A program made the position numbers and the translations under genes. From Mucilaginibacter paludis DSM 18603 (GTDB lineage: Bacteria > Bacteroidota > Bacteroidia > Sphingobacteriales > Sphingobacteriaceae): a stretch of 64,000 nucleotides of DNA. This document shows positions 50,247 to 58,868 of the stretch, one piece after another. Below the pieces are notes generated by a model. The model had not been told where the DNA came from, did not search any database, and worked only from the letters and a program-made list of their open reading frames with translations. Numbering within the stretch: position 1 is the first letter of the stretch; each line of letters starts with the position of its first letter. The stretch spans positions 682,001-746,000 of the forward strand of contig NZ_CM001403.1 of the NCBI RefSeq assembly GCF_000166195.2. Direction: 5' to 3'.

Positions 50247-50942
50247 TTAGAAAATAAATTCTTCCAACGCCTTGTTGAACTCCTCCGGTCTTTCCATCAT
50301 AGGCACATGCCCGCATTCCGTCAGCATAATTAAAGTGGAGTATGGCAGGTTGTCCTTAAATTGCCAGGCAACACCCGGGGGCGTAATCTGATCATCATTT
50401 CCCCATATCAGCAATACTGGCGTTTTTATTTCTGGAAGGATCATGAGCACATTATCCTTTTTCGTTGATTTGGCAGCTTTAATGATCGAAAAACATTTAG
50501 CCAGATTCGTGGTGGTCGCCATAACTTCAGCGACCAGTTCAACCGTAGCCACGGCGGGATCATAAAATGTTGCGGCAACTCTCTCCCTGATATAATTAAA
50601 ATTGCTTCGTTTAAGAAAACTTCCGAATTGCGTATTCTCATAAAGACCGGAACTGCCGGTCAGGATCAACTTTGTGACTTTTGAAGGATATCGATGAGCA
50701 TACCGGATGGCAATATGTCCGCCCAGGGAATTTCCCACCAATATGATATTTTCAAGTTTAGCATCGGTAATTACCGAACCCAAGAAGTCAACCAGATATT
50801 CGACGGTATCGACCTCATATTTTTCATATAAGGGCAATTCGGGAACATGAATATCAAAGCGGTGTTCAAAATGCTTAATTAGAGCTGTCCAGTTACTTAA
50901 TCCGCCAAAAAGTCCGTGGAGCAAAATCATGCTGTGCTTCAT
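50247..50942 (-). CDS. Alpha/beta hydrolase
   Basis: 231 residues from the ATG at 50942, chosen for its GGAGT ribosome-binding site; a longer reading begins at 50975. It has the oxyanion segment LLHGLFGGLSNW (about 7-18), nucleophile elbow GNSLGG (Ser72 within VGNSLGGHIAIR), and acid/His in LLIWGNDDQITP and TECGHVPMMERPEEF. It is a small soluble hydrolase of the meta-cleavage-product hydrolase or carboxylesterase branch; substrate unknown. A Crp/Fnr gene lies upstream on the same strand, 68 bases away. Confidence 0.9.
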   Translation of the reverse strand: MKHSMILLHGLFGGLSNWTALIKHFEHRFDIHVPELPLYEKYEVDTVEYLVDFLGSVITDAKLENIILVGNSLGGHIAIRYAHRYPSKVTKLILTGSSGLYENTQFGSFLKRSNFNYIRERVAATFYDPAVATVELVAEVMATTTNLAKCFSIIKAAKSTKKDNVLMILPEIKTPVLLIWGNDDQITPPGVAWQFKDNLPYSTLIMLTECGHVPMMERPEEFNKALEEFIF

Positions 50943-51010
50943 CTTTTTTACTCCAAAGGTACCGGCTGCGTGCAACCCGATTTGTGATCACAGTCACAAA
51001 ATCGTTTAGG

Positions 51011-51598
51011 CTATTTGGATACGGATAATCTTGCCCGGCTCAATGCTTCCCGGCTTATATATAGATACTTAGCGATATTGGTCAGCGTCACTTTTTGTAT
51101 AATCAAGGGACGGCGCTCCAGCAAATAACGATATCTGCATAGCGGGCTTTTTAGAGACAGAATATGCTGATGTTCAGATTGCTGCTCTGAAATCTCACGG
51201 TACAAATCAAGGTTGACATGCAGCAGGTTTAAATGAAGGTCATAAAGAGGCTGTAATTTTTTGATATTAATTTTTAGAATCACGGCATCCTCCAGCGCCG
51301 TAATACTTACCGCAGATGGTGCCTTCTTATTATAACTTTCACAATTTGCGAGGAAATCATTCAGTAAACCAAACCTAATGATCTTCTCATTACCTTCCCC
51401 GTCCTGAATAGAAAATTTAAAAGTTCCTGAAATGACAAAGGCGCAATACCGGGCAACCTTACCGTGTTTCAGAAATGAATCACCCTTTCTGATATTTTTA
51501 ACGGTAGCGAGGTGATCGAGTAAAGTCCATTCGGCTTCAGTTACTTTCGGGTATTTCTTTTTGAGTCGCTCGTACCAGTCAGATAATTCGTGTTTCAT
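51011..51598 (-). CDS. Crp/Fnr family transcriptional regulator
   Basis: 195 residues: cNMP-binding beta-roll (about 25-120; CAFVISGTFKFSIQDGEGNEKIIRFGLLND) and a C-terminal winged helix with LTNIAKYLYISREALSRARLS. It is upstream of the alpha/beta hydrolase gene on the same strand, so it probably controls that gene and itself. No promoter element is clear in the 526-base gap before it. Confidence 0.9.
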   Translation of the reverse strand: MKHELSDWYERLKKKYPKVTEAEWTLLDHLATVKNIRKGDSFLKHGKVARYCAFVISGTFKFSIQDGEGNEKIIRFGLLNDFLANCESYNKKAPSAVSITALEDAVILKINIKKLQPLYDLHLNLLHVNLDLYREISEQQSEHQHILSLKSPLCRYRYLLERRPLIIQKVTLTNIAKYLYISREALSRARLSVSK

Positions 51599-51687
51599 TC
51601 AATTTATTTGGTTAATTAGCCTGTTTATCAGATTTTTGCGAAAACGGAACCTAAATTCATGTGCCTTTCAAATATAATAAGAGAAAC

Positions 51688-51723
51688 GGTCTTAAAAATT
51701 AACTCAAATTAATTTTTAAGACC
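51688..51723. promoter_or_regulatory. 15-bp perfect inverted repeat in a gene-free gap
   Basis: Arms GGTCTTAAAAATTAA (51688-51702) and TTAATTTTTAAGACC (51709-51723) with a CTCAAA loop. The rest of the gap 51599-52124 shows no gene; the region 51724-52124 is plain low-GC sequence. The repeat is about 90 bases upstream of the Crp/Fnr start and could be its operator, or an isolated terminator. Confidence 0.4.
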
Positions 51724-52124
51724 TAAGTGCATATTCCGGAAGCCTTGATCAGTTCATTCCGTAGGCTTTAGACCACACGTTGTGTTTGTGATGACAGAAT
51801 CTAATTTGATGTTCAAGAGATTAATTTGGTCAAAGTGTTCGGGAGCTAATTGATCGTAATTTCAGAATCAGGTGATCAACGGGTCCTGAATATCTAATTT
51901 TAATATCGAACTGGATAAACCAATAGCACTGACCCCTCTTCGCCAATTTGCTTTCTTTTCTTAAAAGCTCGAAATTAAGCACCAAAAGTGGTCATTTTGA
52001 AATTGGTCGAATGGGGTCAATCAGGTGTGGTTTATCCACTCTTACAGCGTTGCAGAGTCAATTATTGCAAAATTCATAAATTATTGAAGAAATTTATTTG
52101 AGGCCAATATGGCGTATAATGTTC

Positions 52125-53123
52125 TTAAACGTCTTTTCCAACAGCTGGCACCAAAATAATACTACCCGTAGTTTTACGTCCTTCCAGATCAGCATGTGCC
52201 TGGTTAGCATTGGACAAAGGATATATGAGTGGCTTTTCTAATTGGAATACTCCGTTTCGCACTAAGGAGAATATCTCGGGTAATGCCTTTCCTGACTTAT
52301 CCTGGTAAGCCGGATAATTATTTAATACAGCCTGTACAAAGTGTATTTTTCTTTGCTCAATAAACCCAGTATTAATTTTTGGCATACCGGATGCCCAGCC
52401 GTACAGCACCGCACTTCCACCTGGTTTAAGCAACTCAAGCGACTTTTGAAATGTAGCAACGCCGATACTATCGTAAAATACATCGATACCCTTATCATCG
52501 GTAATTTGCCTTACCCTTTCATCAAAGTTCTCCGCCGATAGATCGACAACGTGCTCAAAACCTCGCTTTAAGGCAAGATCTTTTTTAGCTGCGCTGCCTA
52601 CAGTGCCAATTACGGTAGCGCCAATAGATCTGGCCCATTCACTTAATAAAGTTCCAACACCGCCGGTCATAGCATGGATCAGCACAACTTCCCCAGCCTT
52701 CAATTCATGACTTTGTTTCAATAACATGTGTGCAGTCATGCCTTTTATCATGATTGACGCCGCCTGTTCAAATGATATGTCGTCCGGAAGTTTAAAAATT
52801 TCTTTAGCATGGAGGATTTTTTTTTCGGCGTAAGCCCCATTTGAGCCGTAGTAAGCCACCCGGTCGCCGACAGCAAATTCTTTGACGCCGTTGCCAATTT
52901 GTTCAACGATTCCTGCCGCTTCTAATCCTATCAGCGCCGGATACGCAGGCATCGGGAAAGTACCATTACGAAAGAAGACATCCAGAAAATTTACACCAAT
53001 TGCTTTTTGGCCGATCAATACTTCTCCTTCTCCAGGTTGCTCAATTTCAGTTTGTTCATATCTGAGTACTTCGGGTTTTCCTGGTTGTTCAATGCGGACA
53101 ATGCCGCTTGTTATTGTGTTCAT
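52125..53123 (-). CDS. NADPH:quinone reductase-like zinc-free medium-chain dehydrogenase
   Basis: 332 residues in two parts: a GroES-like substrate domain (1-130; AIGVNFLDVFFRNGTFPMPAYP) and a Rossmann domain with HAMTGGVGTLLSEWA (about 148-162) as the nucleotide loop. The zinc-binding cysteines of alcohol dehydrogenases are absent, as in zeta-crystallin-type quinone reductases. It reduces quinones with NADPH or enones. Divergent from an HxlR gene with a strong palindrome between them. Confidence 0.9.
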   Translation of the reverse strand: MNTITSGIVRIEQPGKPEVLRYEQTEIEQPGEGEVLIGQKAIGVNFLDVFFRNGTFPMPAYPALIGLEAAGIVEQIGNGVKEFAVGDRVAYYGSNGAYAEKKILHAKEIFKLPDDISFEQAASIMIKGMTAHMLLKQSHELKAGEVVLIHAMTGGVGTLLSEWARSIGATVIGTVGSAAKKDLALKRGFEHVVDLSAENFDERVRQITDDKGIDVFYDSIGVATFQKSLELLKPGGSAVLYGWASGMPKINTGFIEQRKIHFVQAVLNNYPAYQDKSGKALPEIFSLVRNGVFQLEKPLIYPLSNANQAHADLEGRKTTGSIILVPAVGKDV

Positions 53124-53142
53124 CTGATTTTATTTATTGATG

Positions 53143-53193
53143 CAAAGCTACGATGATCGGCTTCCCTTTGGGTATTACTTTCCCAAAGGGAAG
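53143..53193 (-). promoter_or_regulatory. Quinone-reductase promoter with HxlR-type operator
   Basis: On the minus strand TAGCTTTG (53143-53150) matches the -7 consensus, 19 bases before the reductase start. A perfect 12-bp inverted repeat CTTCCCTTTGGG / CCCAAAGGGAAG (53161-53172 and 53182-53193) occupies the -33 area. A third, related half CTTCGGGGAAG is at 53201-53211, nearer the HxlR gene. This fits repression of the reductase by the divergent HxlR protein until an electrophile or quinone is sensed. Confidence 0.6.
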
Positions 53194-53228
53194 TGGTATC
53201 CTTCGGGGAAGTATTGTATTTTTGTAAT

Positions 53229-53606
53229 ATGGGAACAAAGTTGGTTGACGGAAGTATATCGGTAGATTGCTGGGAGCGATTAAGAGCGATCAACGATACA
53301 AAGGATATATTAAGCGGCAAATGGAAAGTTATGATCATCGCCTGTTTAGCTTCATTCGGAAAGAAGCGGTATATGGAACTACAGCGGTTATTAGCCGGGA
53401 TCGGCACCAAAATGCTTTCCAAAGAATTGCAGGAATTAGAGATAAACGGTTTAATAACCCGCACTGTAATGAACACCAAACCCATTACGGTTGAGTACGA
53501 GTTGACCCGCTACGGCCATAGTTTAAAACCCATCATTGACGAAATGGCTTTGTGGGGGAAGAGCCATAGGGGGAAAATAATTGATGAAATAGCTAAAAAA
53601 GAATAA
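53229..53606 (+). CDS. HxlR family winged-helix regulator
   Basis: 125 residues from the ATG at 53229; the longer reading begins with a GTG inside the palindrome. The typical HxlR core is present: ILSGKWKVMIIACLASFGKKRYMELQRLL, then IGTKMLSKELQELEINGLI and VEYELTRYGHSLKPIIDEMALWG. One Cys early in the protein (SVDCWERL) may be a redox or electrophile sensor as in other HxlR proteins. It is divergent from the quinone reductase gene. Confidence 0.88.
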   Translation: MGTKLVDGSISVDCWERLRAINDTKDILSGKWKVMIIACLASFGKKRYMELQRLLAGIGTKMLSKELQELEINGLITRTVMNTKPITVEYELTRYGHSLKPIIDEMALWGKSHRGKIIDEIAKKE

Positions 53607-53761
53607 TTGCGCACGAACTTTTCAAGACAAAGACAAATATTTCGCCTTTGGAGTTCCCGGATTTCTAAAAATAGAATATTTTGAAAATAGAGACATCCGG
53701 GAAGTAGTCTTAGTTAAGTTAAGACGCAATGGGATTAAGATAAAGTGCAATTAAAAAAAAA

Positions 53762-54151
53762 CTATTTTTTATTATACCATTGGATGAATTCAAGAACATT
53801 ATGATCAGGATCAGAAAAATAAACCCAGGTTTCTTCGTTTTCAATCTCCAATGGACCTCTAAGTATCGGAATCTCCATTGCTTCCAGATCACGCACAGCT
53901 ACCTCCAAGTCCTCAACTTCGACGCATAAATGCGGACAGAATGGTTTTTTCAGTATAGGTAATGTATAATCATTAGTCAAATCTTGGATTAATTCAATAC
54001 GGACATTGCCAGCGGAGATAAAAGCGTATTCCTCTTGTTCCTCTTGATTTATAGCTCTGTTATTTAAAGTAAAGCCTAACTTTTCTGTATAGAATGCAAT
54101 TGCTCTGTCCATATTTTGAACTTGTAAGGCGGCATGATCAAACTTCATCAT
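53762..54151 (-). CDS. VOC family protein (glyoxalase-like)
   Basis: 129 residues making one vicinal oxygen chelate unit of two beta-alpha-beta-beta-beta modules: FDHAALQVQNMDRAIAFYTEKLGF (start; His5 as metal ligand), then EYAFISAGNVRIELIQ and VYFSDPDHNVLEFIQW at the end (Glu ligand). Such enzymes isomerise, break or detoxify small molecules. It lies downstream of a Crp/Fnr gene on the same strand (89 bases). Confidence 0.85.
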   Translation of the reverse strand: MMKFDHAALQVQNMDRAIAFYTEKLGFTLNNRAINQEEQEEYAFISAGNVRIELIQDLTNDYTLPILKKPFCPHLCVEVEDLEVAVRDLEAMEIPILRGPLEIENEETWVYFSDPDHNVLEFIQWYNKK

Positions 54152-54240
54152 AATCTTATTTAAGTATTTAATTTAGAACTCCAAATATCCTTCTTAATGG
54201 CAAAGAACGTGTTTAACTATTTTAAGATTATAGGTTAAAA

Positions 54241-54867
54241 TTATTTAATATTGAACTGACCTCTCCTGATCATACTTAAAAACACAGGAGTGATTCCGAG
54301 ATAAGAGGCAATGTGCTTTTGGGCTAAGCGACTTTCTATCTTGGGATATTTAGCCACTATTGCATGATACCGCTCTGCTCCATTCATTGAAATAGCATTC
54401 AAAACCCTTTCACTCTGCGATAAATTGAAATTTTGATTTAGCAATCGCCAGAATCTATCGAAGATCGGATAATCAAGATAAAGTTGATCTAAGGCCTCTT
54501 TTTCTATTTGCATTACGATTGTTGGTTCGTGTGCAATAATATTTATTTCGGAGGGCAGTAATTGAAGAAAACTTTTAGAGTCAGAAATCCACCAGTCTTC
54601 GAAAGCAAAATCGAGGGTATGTTCAGTCCCAAGGTCATCAACAAAAAACGAACGTAAAAAACCTTTAATTACAAAAAATTCATATTTACAAATGTCCCCT
54701 TGCTGCAATAGATATTGCCTTGGTAAAATTTTTCTTAAGGTAAAAAGTGAGGTAAAATGTATTTGTTCATCCGTTGACAGATTGATTCTTTTCAATACAT
54801 GATTTATCAACAAAGTATCAGCATGTGTTTTTTCCAAAGCAAGCAAGATATATAAATGTATTGCCAA
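54241..54867 (-). CDS. Crp/Fnr family transcriptional regulator
   Basis: 208 residues: cNMP-binding domain (about 40-135; LLQQGDICKYEFFVIKGFLRSFFVDDLG) and C-terminal winged helix (LAQKHIASYLGITPVFLSMIRRG). N-terminal 20 residues are longer than in the other copies. It lies next to the VOC gene on the same strand, so that gene is its likely target. Confidence 0.88.
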   Translation of the reverse strand: MAIHLYILLALEKTHADTLLINHVLKRINLSTDEQIHFTSLFTLRKILPRQYLLQQGDICKYEFFVIKGFLRSFFVDDLGTEHTLDFAFEDWWISDSKSFLQLLPSEINIIAHEPTIVMQIEKEALDQLYLDYPIFDRFWRLLNQNFNLSQSERVLNAISMNGAERYHAIVAKYPKIESRLAQKHIASYLGITPVFLSMIRRGQFNIK

Positions 54868-55252
54868 TAGTATGAATATTAGTCGACTTTTCTGTCTCCG
54901 GCAGTTACTATCACTATTCCCTCAAAATTTGATAATTAGGTTGGCTCAAAAATATTTGACTTATATCTACTTTATAGGTTAATCTGAATAAACATTACGT
55001 AAATATGTTTAAACAAAGACCAACTTGTCACCTTTGGAATTTAGACGGTCATTCAACTAACCATCCAGGCACTACATTAATGCTCAACAATAAGACAGTA
55101 TGACGCCGCCAGCCGTTATTTTTCATCACGCTATCATCTCCAAAATCAGCATTTTGACCGTAGATAATCCCATTATGACTACCACTAACTTTGTTTTGGA
55201 TACCTTTTTGCGCTATTTACAGCTCAATTTTGATCTCATAAAATCAAAGAAA
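54868..55252. other. Divergent gap between Crp/Fnr and SDR genes
   Basis: No gene. A weak inverted repeat AAACAT-N9-ATGTTT lies at 54990-55010. An in-frame ATG at 55100 would add 51 residues to the SDR, but these have no SDR homology and are rejected. Confidence 0.4.
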
Positions 55253-56008
55253 ATGGGCAATCAATTAGAGAACAAAATAGTGATCGTAACAGGCGCATCA
55301 AAAGGGATCGGTGCCGGGATCGCCAAACAGATGGGAGCCGCAGGTGCTAAAGTTGTGGTAAATTATGCTTCAAGCAAGTCTGATGCGGATGCCGTTGTTA
55401 ACGAGATCATGCAGGCAGGCGGCACCGCAATAGCCCTGCAAGGAGATATGTCAAAACAGGCCGATGTAAAAGCGCTTTTTCAACAAACCCTGCAATCTTT
55501 CGGCAGATTGGATGCATTGGTCAATAATGCCGGCATTTACGAGTTTGCACTATTAGAGCACTTTAGTGAAGATTCTTATCGGCGGATCTTTGATATCAAT
55601 GTTTTAGGTATCTTGTTAACTTCACAGGAAGCAGTGAAAGCATTTGGCGATCATGGTGGAAGTATCATCAACATCAGTTCTTATGCGGGTAACAGGCCCG
55701 ATCCTTATTCACTGGTTTACGGAGCCTCGAAAGGTGCTGTGAATTCGATCACTACATCGCTTTCACAGGAATTGGGTTCTAAACAAATCCGGGTAAATGC
55801 TATTCAACCAGGCGGTGTACTGACGGAAGGCGTACAGAAATTCGGGGCTACGGCGGAATCTGAACCTGTAAAACAGATGATAAGCAAAAGCGCGCTTGGG
55901 CGTATGGCCACTCCTGCAGACATAGGAAAGATGGCTGTATTTCTCGCTTCGGACCAATCAGCAATCGTAACTGGTCAATTCATCGAGGTTTCCGGCGGCT
56001 ACAAATAA
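55253..56008 (+). CDS. SDR family oxidoreductase (3-oxoacyl-ACP reductase-like)
   Basis: 251 residues from the ATG at 55253. The motifs are TGASKGIG (13-20), NNAG (91-94), Ser142, Tyr156 and Lys160 (YGASK), and the closing FIEVSGGY. This is a classical SDR close to FabG-type reductases, but outside any fatty-acid gene cluster, so its substrate is probably another carbonyl compound. A hairpin terminator follows, then an AraC-type gene. Confidence 0.9.
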   Translation: MGNQLENKIVIVTGASKGIGAGIAKQMGAAGAKVVVNYASSKSDADAVVNEIMQAGGTAIALQGDMSKQADVKALFQQTLQSFGRLDALVNNAGIYEFALLEHFSEDSYRRIFDINVLGILLTSQEAVKAFGDHGGSIINISSYAGNRPDPYSLVYGASKGAVNSITTSLSQELGSKQIRVNAIQPGGVLTEGVQKFGATAESEPVKQMISKSALGRMATPADIGKMAVFLASDQSAIVTGQFIEVSGGYK

Positions 56009-56035
56009 AATGGAGATCAAAAAGTTAGAACTTAC

Positions 56036-56067
56036 AAGCAGGAAAGATTACTTTCCTGTTTGTTTTT
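56036..56067 (+). terminator. Intrinsic terminator between SDR and AraC-type genes
   Basis: Stem CAGGAAAG / CTTTCCTG with loop ATTA, followed by TTTGTTTTT. It ends the SDR transcript 30-60 bases after its stop codon; the AraC gene starts just after, at 56078. Confidence 0.75.
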
Positions 56068-56077
56068 AATTTTAAGC

Positions 56078-56992
56078 ATGAAAAAAGCAGAGCAGCCAAT
56101 CAAGATAATTAATTCAGTTTCAGAATTACACCGGCTATTGTGTTTGCCGCCACCAAAGAATACGCTCATTACGCTGATCGATCATACGGGTGAGAATCCT
56201 GGGCATGAAAATAAAACCCATCGTTTGGTTTTGAACTTTTATCATATCTGTATCAAGCGAAGCTTTCAGGGGCAAATGAGATACGGCAGAAACTATTATG
56301 ATTTTGATAAGGGAACGATGGTCTTTTCAGCGCCAAATCAGGTCATTGCTGTCGATCAGGGCGATGAAGCTGATGATGACGGCTGGTCATTGTTATTCCA
56401 TCCCGATCTGATCAGGAACTATCCTTTAGGTAAATCCATTAAAAACTATGGATTCTTTGCTTACGAAGCCGACGAGGCATTACATCTTTCAGACGAAGAG
56501 GAAAAACTGATCGAGAGTTTAGTCAGGAACATAGAAAAGGAATACCAGTCAAGGATCGATAATTTTAGTGCGGATGTTATTGTATCAAACCTGGAGCTAC
56601 TGTTAAATTACTGTAACAGGTTCTACAACAGGCAATTTGTGACCAGGAAGATGTCGAACAATGATCTCCTTTCAAAATTCGAAAATAACCTGTCAAAACA
56701 CTTTGACAATCATGGACGCACCGGTTTACCAACAGTGAACAGCCTGGCAGAAGAACTGAATGTTTCCGCAAGCTATTTAAGCGATATGTTGCGAACGCTT
56801 ACCGGCCGGAATACGCAGCAGCACATTCACGACAAACTCATAGCAAAAGCACAGGATGTTTTAGCAACCACCGACTTGTCAGTAAGTGAAATTGCCTTTC
56901 AATTGGGATTTGAGCATCGCCAGTCATTCAACAAGTTGTTCAAGAATAAGACCAAGCTTTCGCCGCTTGCCTTCCGGCGATCCTTTAATTAA
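56078..56992 (+). CDS. AraC family transcriptional regulator
   Basis: 304 residues from the ATG at 56078 (an upstream TTG reading is rejected). The N-terminal cupin-like sensing part (about 30-160; FDKGTMVFSAPNQVIAVDQ) is followed by two HTH motifs of the AraC domain (about 210-300): NSLAEELNVSASYLSDMLRTLTG and ISEIAFQLGFEHRQSFNKLFKNKTK-like, with ending LSPLAFRRSF. It probably controls the upstream SDR gene. Confidence 0.9.
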   Translation: MKKAEQPIKIINSVSELHRLLCLPPPKNTLITLIDHTGENPGHENKTHRLVLNFYHICIKRSFQGQMRYGRNYYDFDKGTMVFSAPNQVIAVDQGDEADDDGWSLLFHPDLIRNYPLGKSIKNYGFFAYEADEALHLSDEEEKLIESLVRNIEKEYQSRIDNFSADVIVSNLELLLNYCNRFYNRQFVTRKMSNNDLLSKFENNLSKHFDNHGRTGLPTVNSLAEELNVSASYLSDMLRTLTGRNTQQHIHDKLIAKAQDVLATTDLSVSEIAFQLGFEHRQSFNKLFKNKTKLSPLAFRRSFN

Positions 56993-57004
56993 ATAAATCA
57001 TGAA

Positions 57005-57055
57005 ATTGTGGGTAAATAAATTATTGTACATTTGCATTGACTGACTGAACAGTCA
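57005..57055 (+). promoter_or_regulatory. Promoter with TetR-type operator of NTF2-tetR-oxidoreductase operon
   Basis: TACATTTG (57027-57034) is an exact -7 TAnnTTTG element and ATTG (57005-57008) gives a -33 TTG with 18-base spacing, the classic Bacteroidetes promoter. A perfect 14-base near-palindrome TGACTGAACAGTCA (57042-57055) lies at about the start of transcription, only 14 bases before the first ATG. That is a typical TetR/AcrR operator, and a tetR gene is the second gene of the operon. Confidence 0.72.
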
Positions 57056-57069
57056 CTAAATTAGTAAAC

Positions 57070-57480
57070 ATGCAAACAAAGGAAATAGCAGAAAAATATT
57101 TCAATGCAATGGTGGCCGGAAAGTTCGATGAAATGAACACATTAAAAACGCCTGATTGTGTTTATTGGTTGAGTGGTGAGCGATCCTGGCCGTTTGGAGG
57201 TTATCAATCGCCAGAAAATCAGGCAAAATTATGGGGCACCGTAGCAGAACGATTCCCGCAGGGAATGAAAATGACGCTTCAATCTATCACGGCAGACGAA
57301 GAGCGGGCAGCACTTTATGTTCATATTCGGGGAACGCGAAAGGATGGTCGTATTTACGAAAATAAGGTGATGCTGCTTTTAACCTTTAAGAATGGCTTAA
57401 TTAGCGGGCTTTATGAATATTTGGATACCATTATGGTAAATGAATTATTCTGTGGCCCGATGGACGATGTGAAAAATTAA
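57070..57480 (+). CDS. NTF2-like (SnoaL-type) protein
   Basis: 136 residues with the cone-shaped NTF2/SnoaL pattern: KEIAEKYFNAMVAGKFDEMNTL (first helices), CVYWLSGERSWPFGGYQ (strand-loop), and late VMLLLTFKNGLISGLYEYLDT. The family includes enzymes of small-molecule metabolism and ketosteroid isomerase-like proteins. It is the first gene of a three-gene operon with tetR and an NAD(P)-binding protein (9 bases apart, then overlapping). Confidence 0.85.
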   Translation: MQTKEIAEKYFNAMVAGKFDEMNTLKTPDCVYWLSGERSWPFGGYQSPENQAKLWGTVAERFPQGMKMTLQSITADEERAALYVHIRGTRKDGRIYENKVMLLLTFKNGLISGLYEYLDTIMVNELFCGPMDDVKN

Positions 57481-57489
57481 TCTTAAGCG

Positions 57490-58053
57490 ATGGATAAAAG
57501 AGAAAAACTACTTCAAACCGCATTGGAATTGTTTGTATCACAAGGATTTAATGATACACCAACAAGTAAAATTGCAAAAGAGGCAGGTATAGCAACGGGG
57601 ACTTTGTTTTATTTTTTTCCGACTAAAGATGAGTTGATCATTTCACTTTACTTAAAAATAAAAGGACAGGCAGCAGAAAGTATAAATCTTGCACTGGCAG
57701 AAGTAAAATCAACAAAGGAAGTCATCAAAACTTATTATGTTGAATCGCTTAAATGGTCGCTCCGTAATCCCAACGAATTTTCATTTCTGGCACAGTTCTC
57801 CAATTCCCCCTATCTGAAGAAAATCGGGGCTGATGAAATTTCGGCTCAGATAGCGCCCGTATTACAACTTTTTCGTGTGGCTATAGGGGAGCAACAGATC
57901 GCCGATATGGATGTCAACTTATTGTACGCTTTGATCAGTCATCAGGTATTTGGTGTAAATCAATACCTTTCTTCCAATAAATTCACCAAAAAAGAACAGC
58001 ACAACATCATTGAGGATACATTCTTGATGTTTTGGAAAATGATTGAATGCTGA
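57490..58053 (+). CDS. TetR/AcrR family transcriptional regulator
   Basis: 187 residues: N-terminal TetR HTH (DKREKLLQTALELFVSQGF, TPTSKIAKEAGIATGTLFYFFPTKDELI) and an all-helical ligand-binding half (about 70-187). It most likely binds the palindrome 57042-57055 upstream of its operon and releases it on binding a small hydrophobic ligand. It lies between the NTF2-like gene and an oxidoreductase gene. Confidence 0.92.
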   Translation: MDKREKLLQTALELFVSQGFNDTPTSKIAKEAGIATGTLFYFFPTKDELIISLYLKIKGQAAESINLALAEVKSTKEVIKTYYVESLKWSLRNPNEFSFLAQFSNSPYLKKIGADEISAQIAPVLQLFRVAIGEQQIADMDVNLLYALISHQVFGVNQYLSSNKFTKKEQHNIIEDTFLMFWKMIEC

Positions 58054-58741
58054 TGAGCAACGTAATATCAATAAGGAATTGAAAATAATCATAACAGGAG
58101 CCACAGGAATGATTGGGGAAGGCGTTTTGCTGGCTGCTCTTGATCATCCCAATGTTACCAAGGTATTGATGGTGAACAGAAGAGCGTCGCCGTTAAGGCA
58201 TCCCAAACTTGCTGAACTGATCGTAAAAGATTTTACAGATTTAGCCGCCTACAGCGCTCAATTAACTGGCTACGACGGCTGCTTTTATTGCGCAGGAATA
58301 AGTTCCGTTGGTATGGGTGAGCAGCAATACAGCCACATCACTTTTTATACCACCATCATATTTGCAAAAGAACTTGCCCATTTGAATCCGGATATGGTTT
58401 TCTTCTACTTATCGGGAGTTTATGCCGATAGCTCGGAAAATGGAAAAATAATGTGGGCAAGGATAAAAGGCAAAACAGAGAACGCATTAAATGAGCTACC
58501 TTTTAAAGCTGTTTACAGCTTCCGGCCAGGTTTCATTATTCCGTTGAAAGCGCAGAAAAATGTGCGGTTGATTTATAAAGGACTTAACCTAATTTATCCT
58601 TTTCTTTTTCCAAATCAAACTTTAACTTATGATGAGATCGGAACTACATTAATGCGAATACTGACACTTGGATACAACAAAAATATTTTAGAAATAAAAG
58701 ATTTAAAATCAATTGCCAAACAGGCAGAGCTGGACAAATAA
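58043..58741 (+). CDS. NAD(P)-binding Rossmann-fold protein (NmrA/epimerase-like)
   Basis: 232 residues with an N-terminal Rossmann motif IITGATGMIGEGVLLAAL (about 16-33) and a mid-part typical of extended or atypical SDR (YLSGVYADS..., then WARIKGKTENALNEL with a Lys). The start is a TTG at 58043 that overlaps tetR by 11 bases; no in-frame ATG precedes the Rossmann motif. A TTG at 58079 is also possible. Likely a reductase of unknown substrate, transcribed with tetR. Confidence 0.75.
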   Translation: MNADEQRNINKELKIIITGATGMIGEGVLLAALDHPNVTKVLMVNRRASPLRHPKLAELIVKDFTDLAAYSAQLTGYDGCFYCAGISSVGMGEQQYSHITFYTTIIFAKELAHLNPDMVFFYLSGVYADSSENGKIMWARIKGKTENALNELPFKAVYSFRPGFIIPLKAQKNVRLIYKGLNLIYPFLFPNQTLTYDEIGTTLMRILTLGYNKNILEIKDLKSIAKQAELDK

Positions 58742-58817
58742 AATCGAAACGATAAAAGTATGTTACATGCTGTAATCCATATTCCGCAGGTCGGTCATCA
58801 GGTGATCAAAATTAATA

Positions 58818-58851
58818 AAAATAGCGGCCACATTTAAGTTGCCGCTATTTT
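58818..58851. terminator. Bidirectional terminator between convergent oxidoreductase genes
   Basis: A perfect 11-bp stem (AAAATAGCGGC / GCCGCTATTTT) around a 12-nt loop. It lies between the operon ending at 58741 (plus) and the NmrA-like gene ending at 58869 (minus), with A and T runs on both sides. Confidence 0.8.
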
Positions 58852-58868
58852 CACTTAAAAAATCTTAC

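Noticed and set aside
53217..53224. TATTTTTG as -7 promoter element for the HxlR gene
   Set aside because: Its start of transcription would fall at or after the ATG at 53229, so it would give a leaderless or truncated message.
55100..55252. N-terminal extension of the SDR gene to an upstream ATG
   Set aside because: The extra 51 residues have no SDR homology, while the ATG at 55253 places the Rossmann motif at the normal position.
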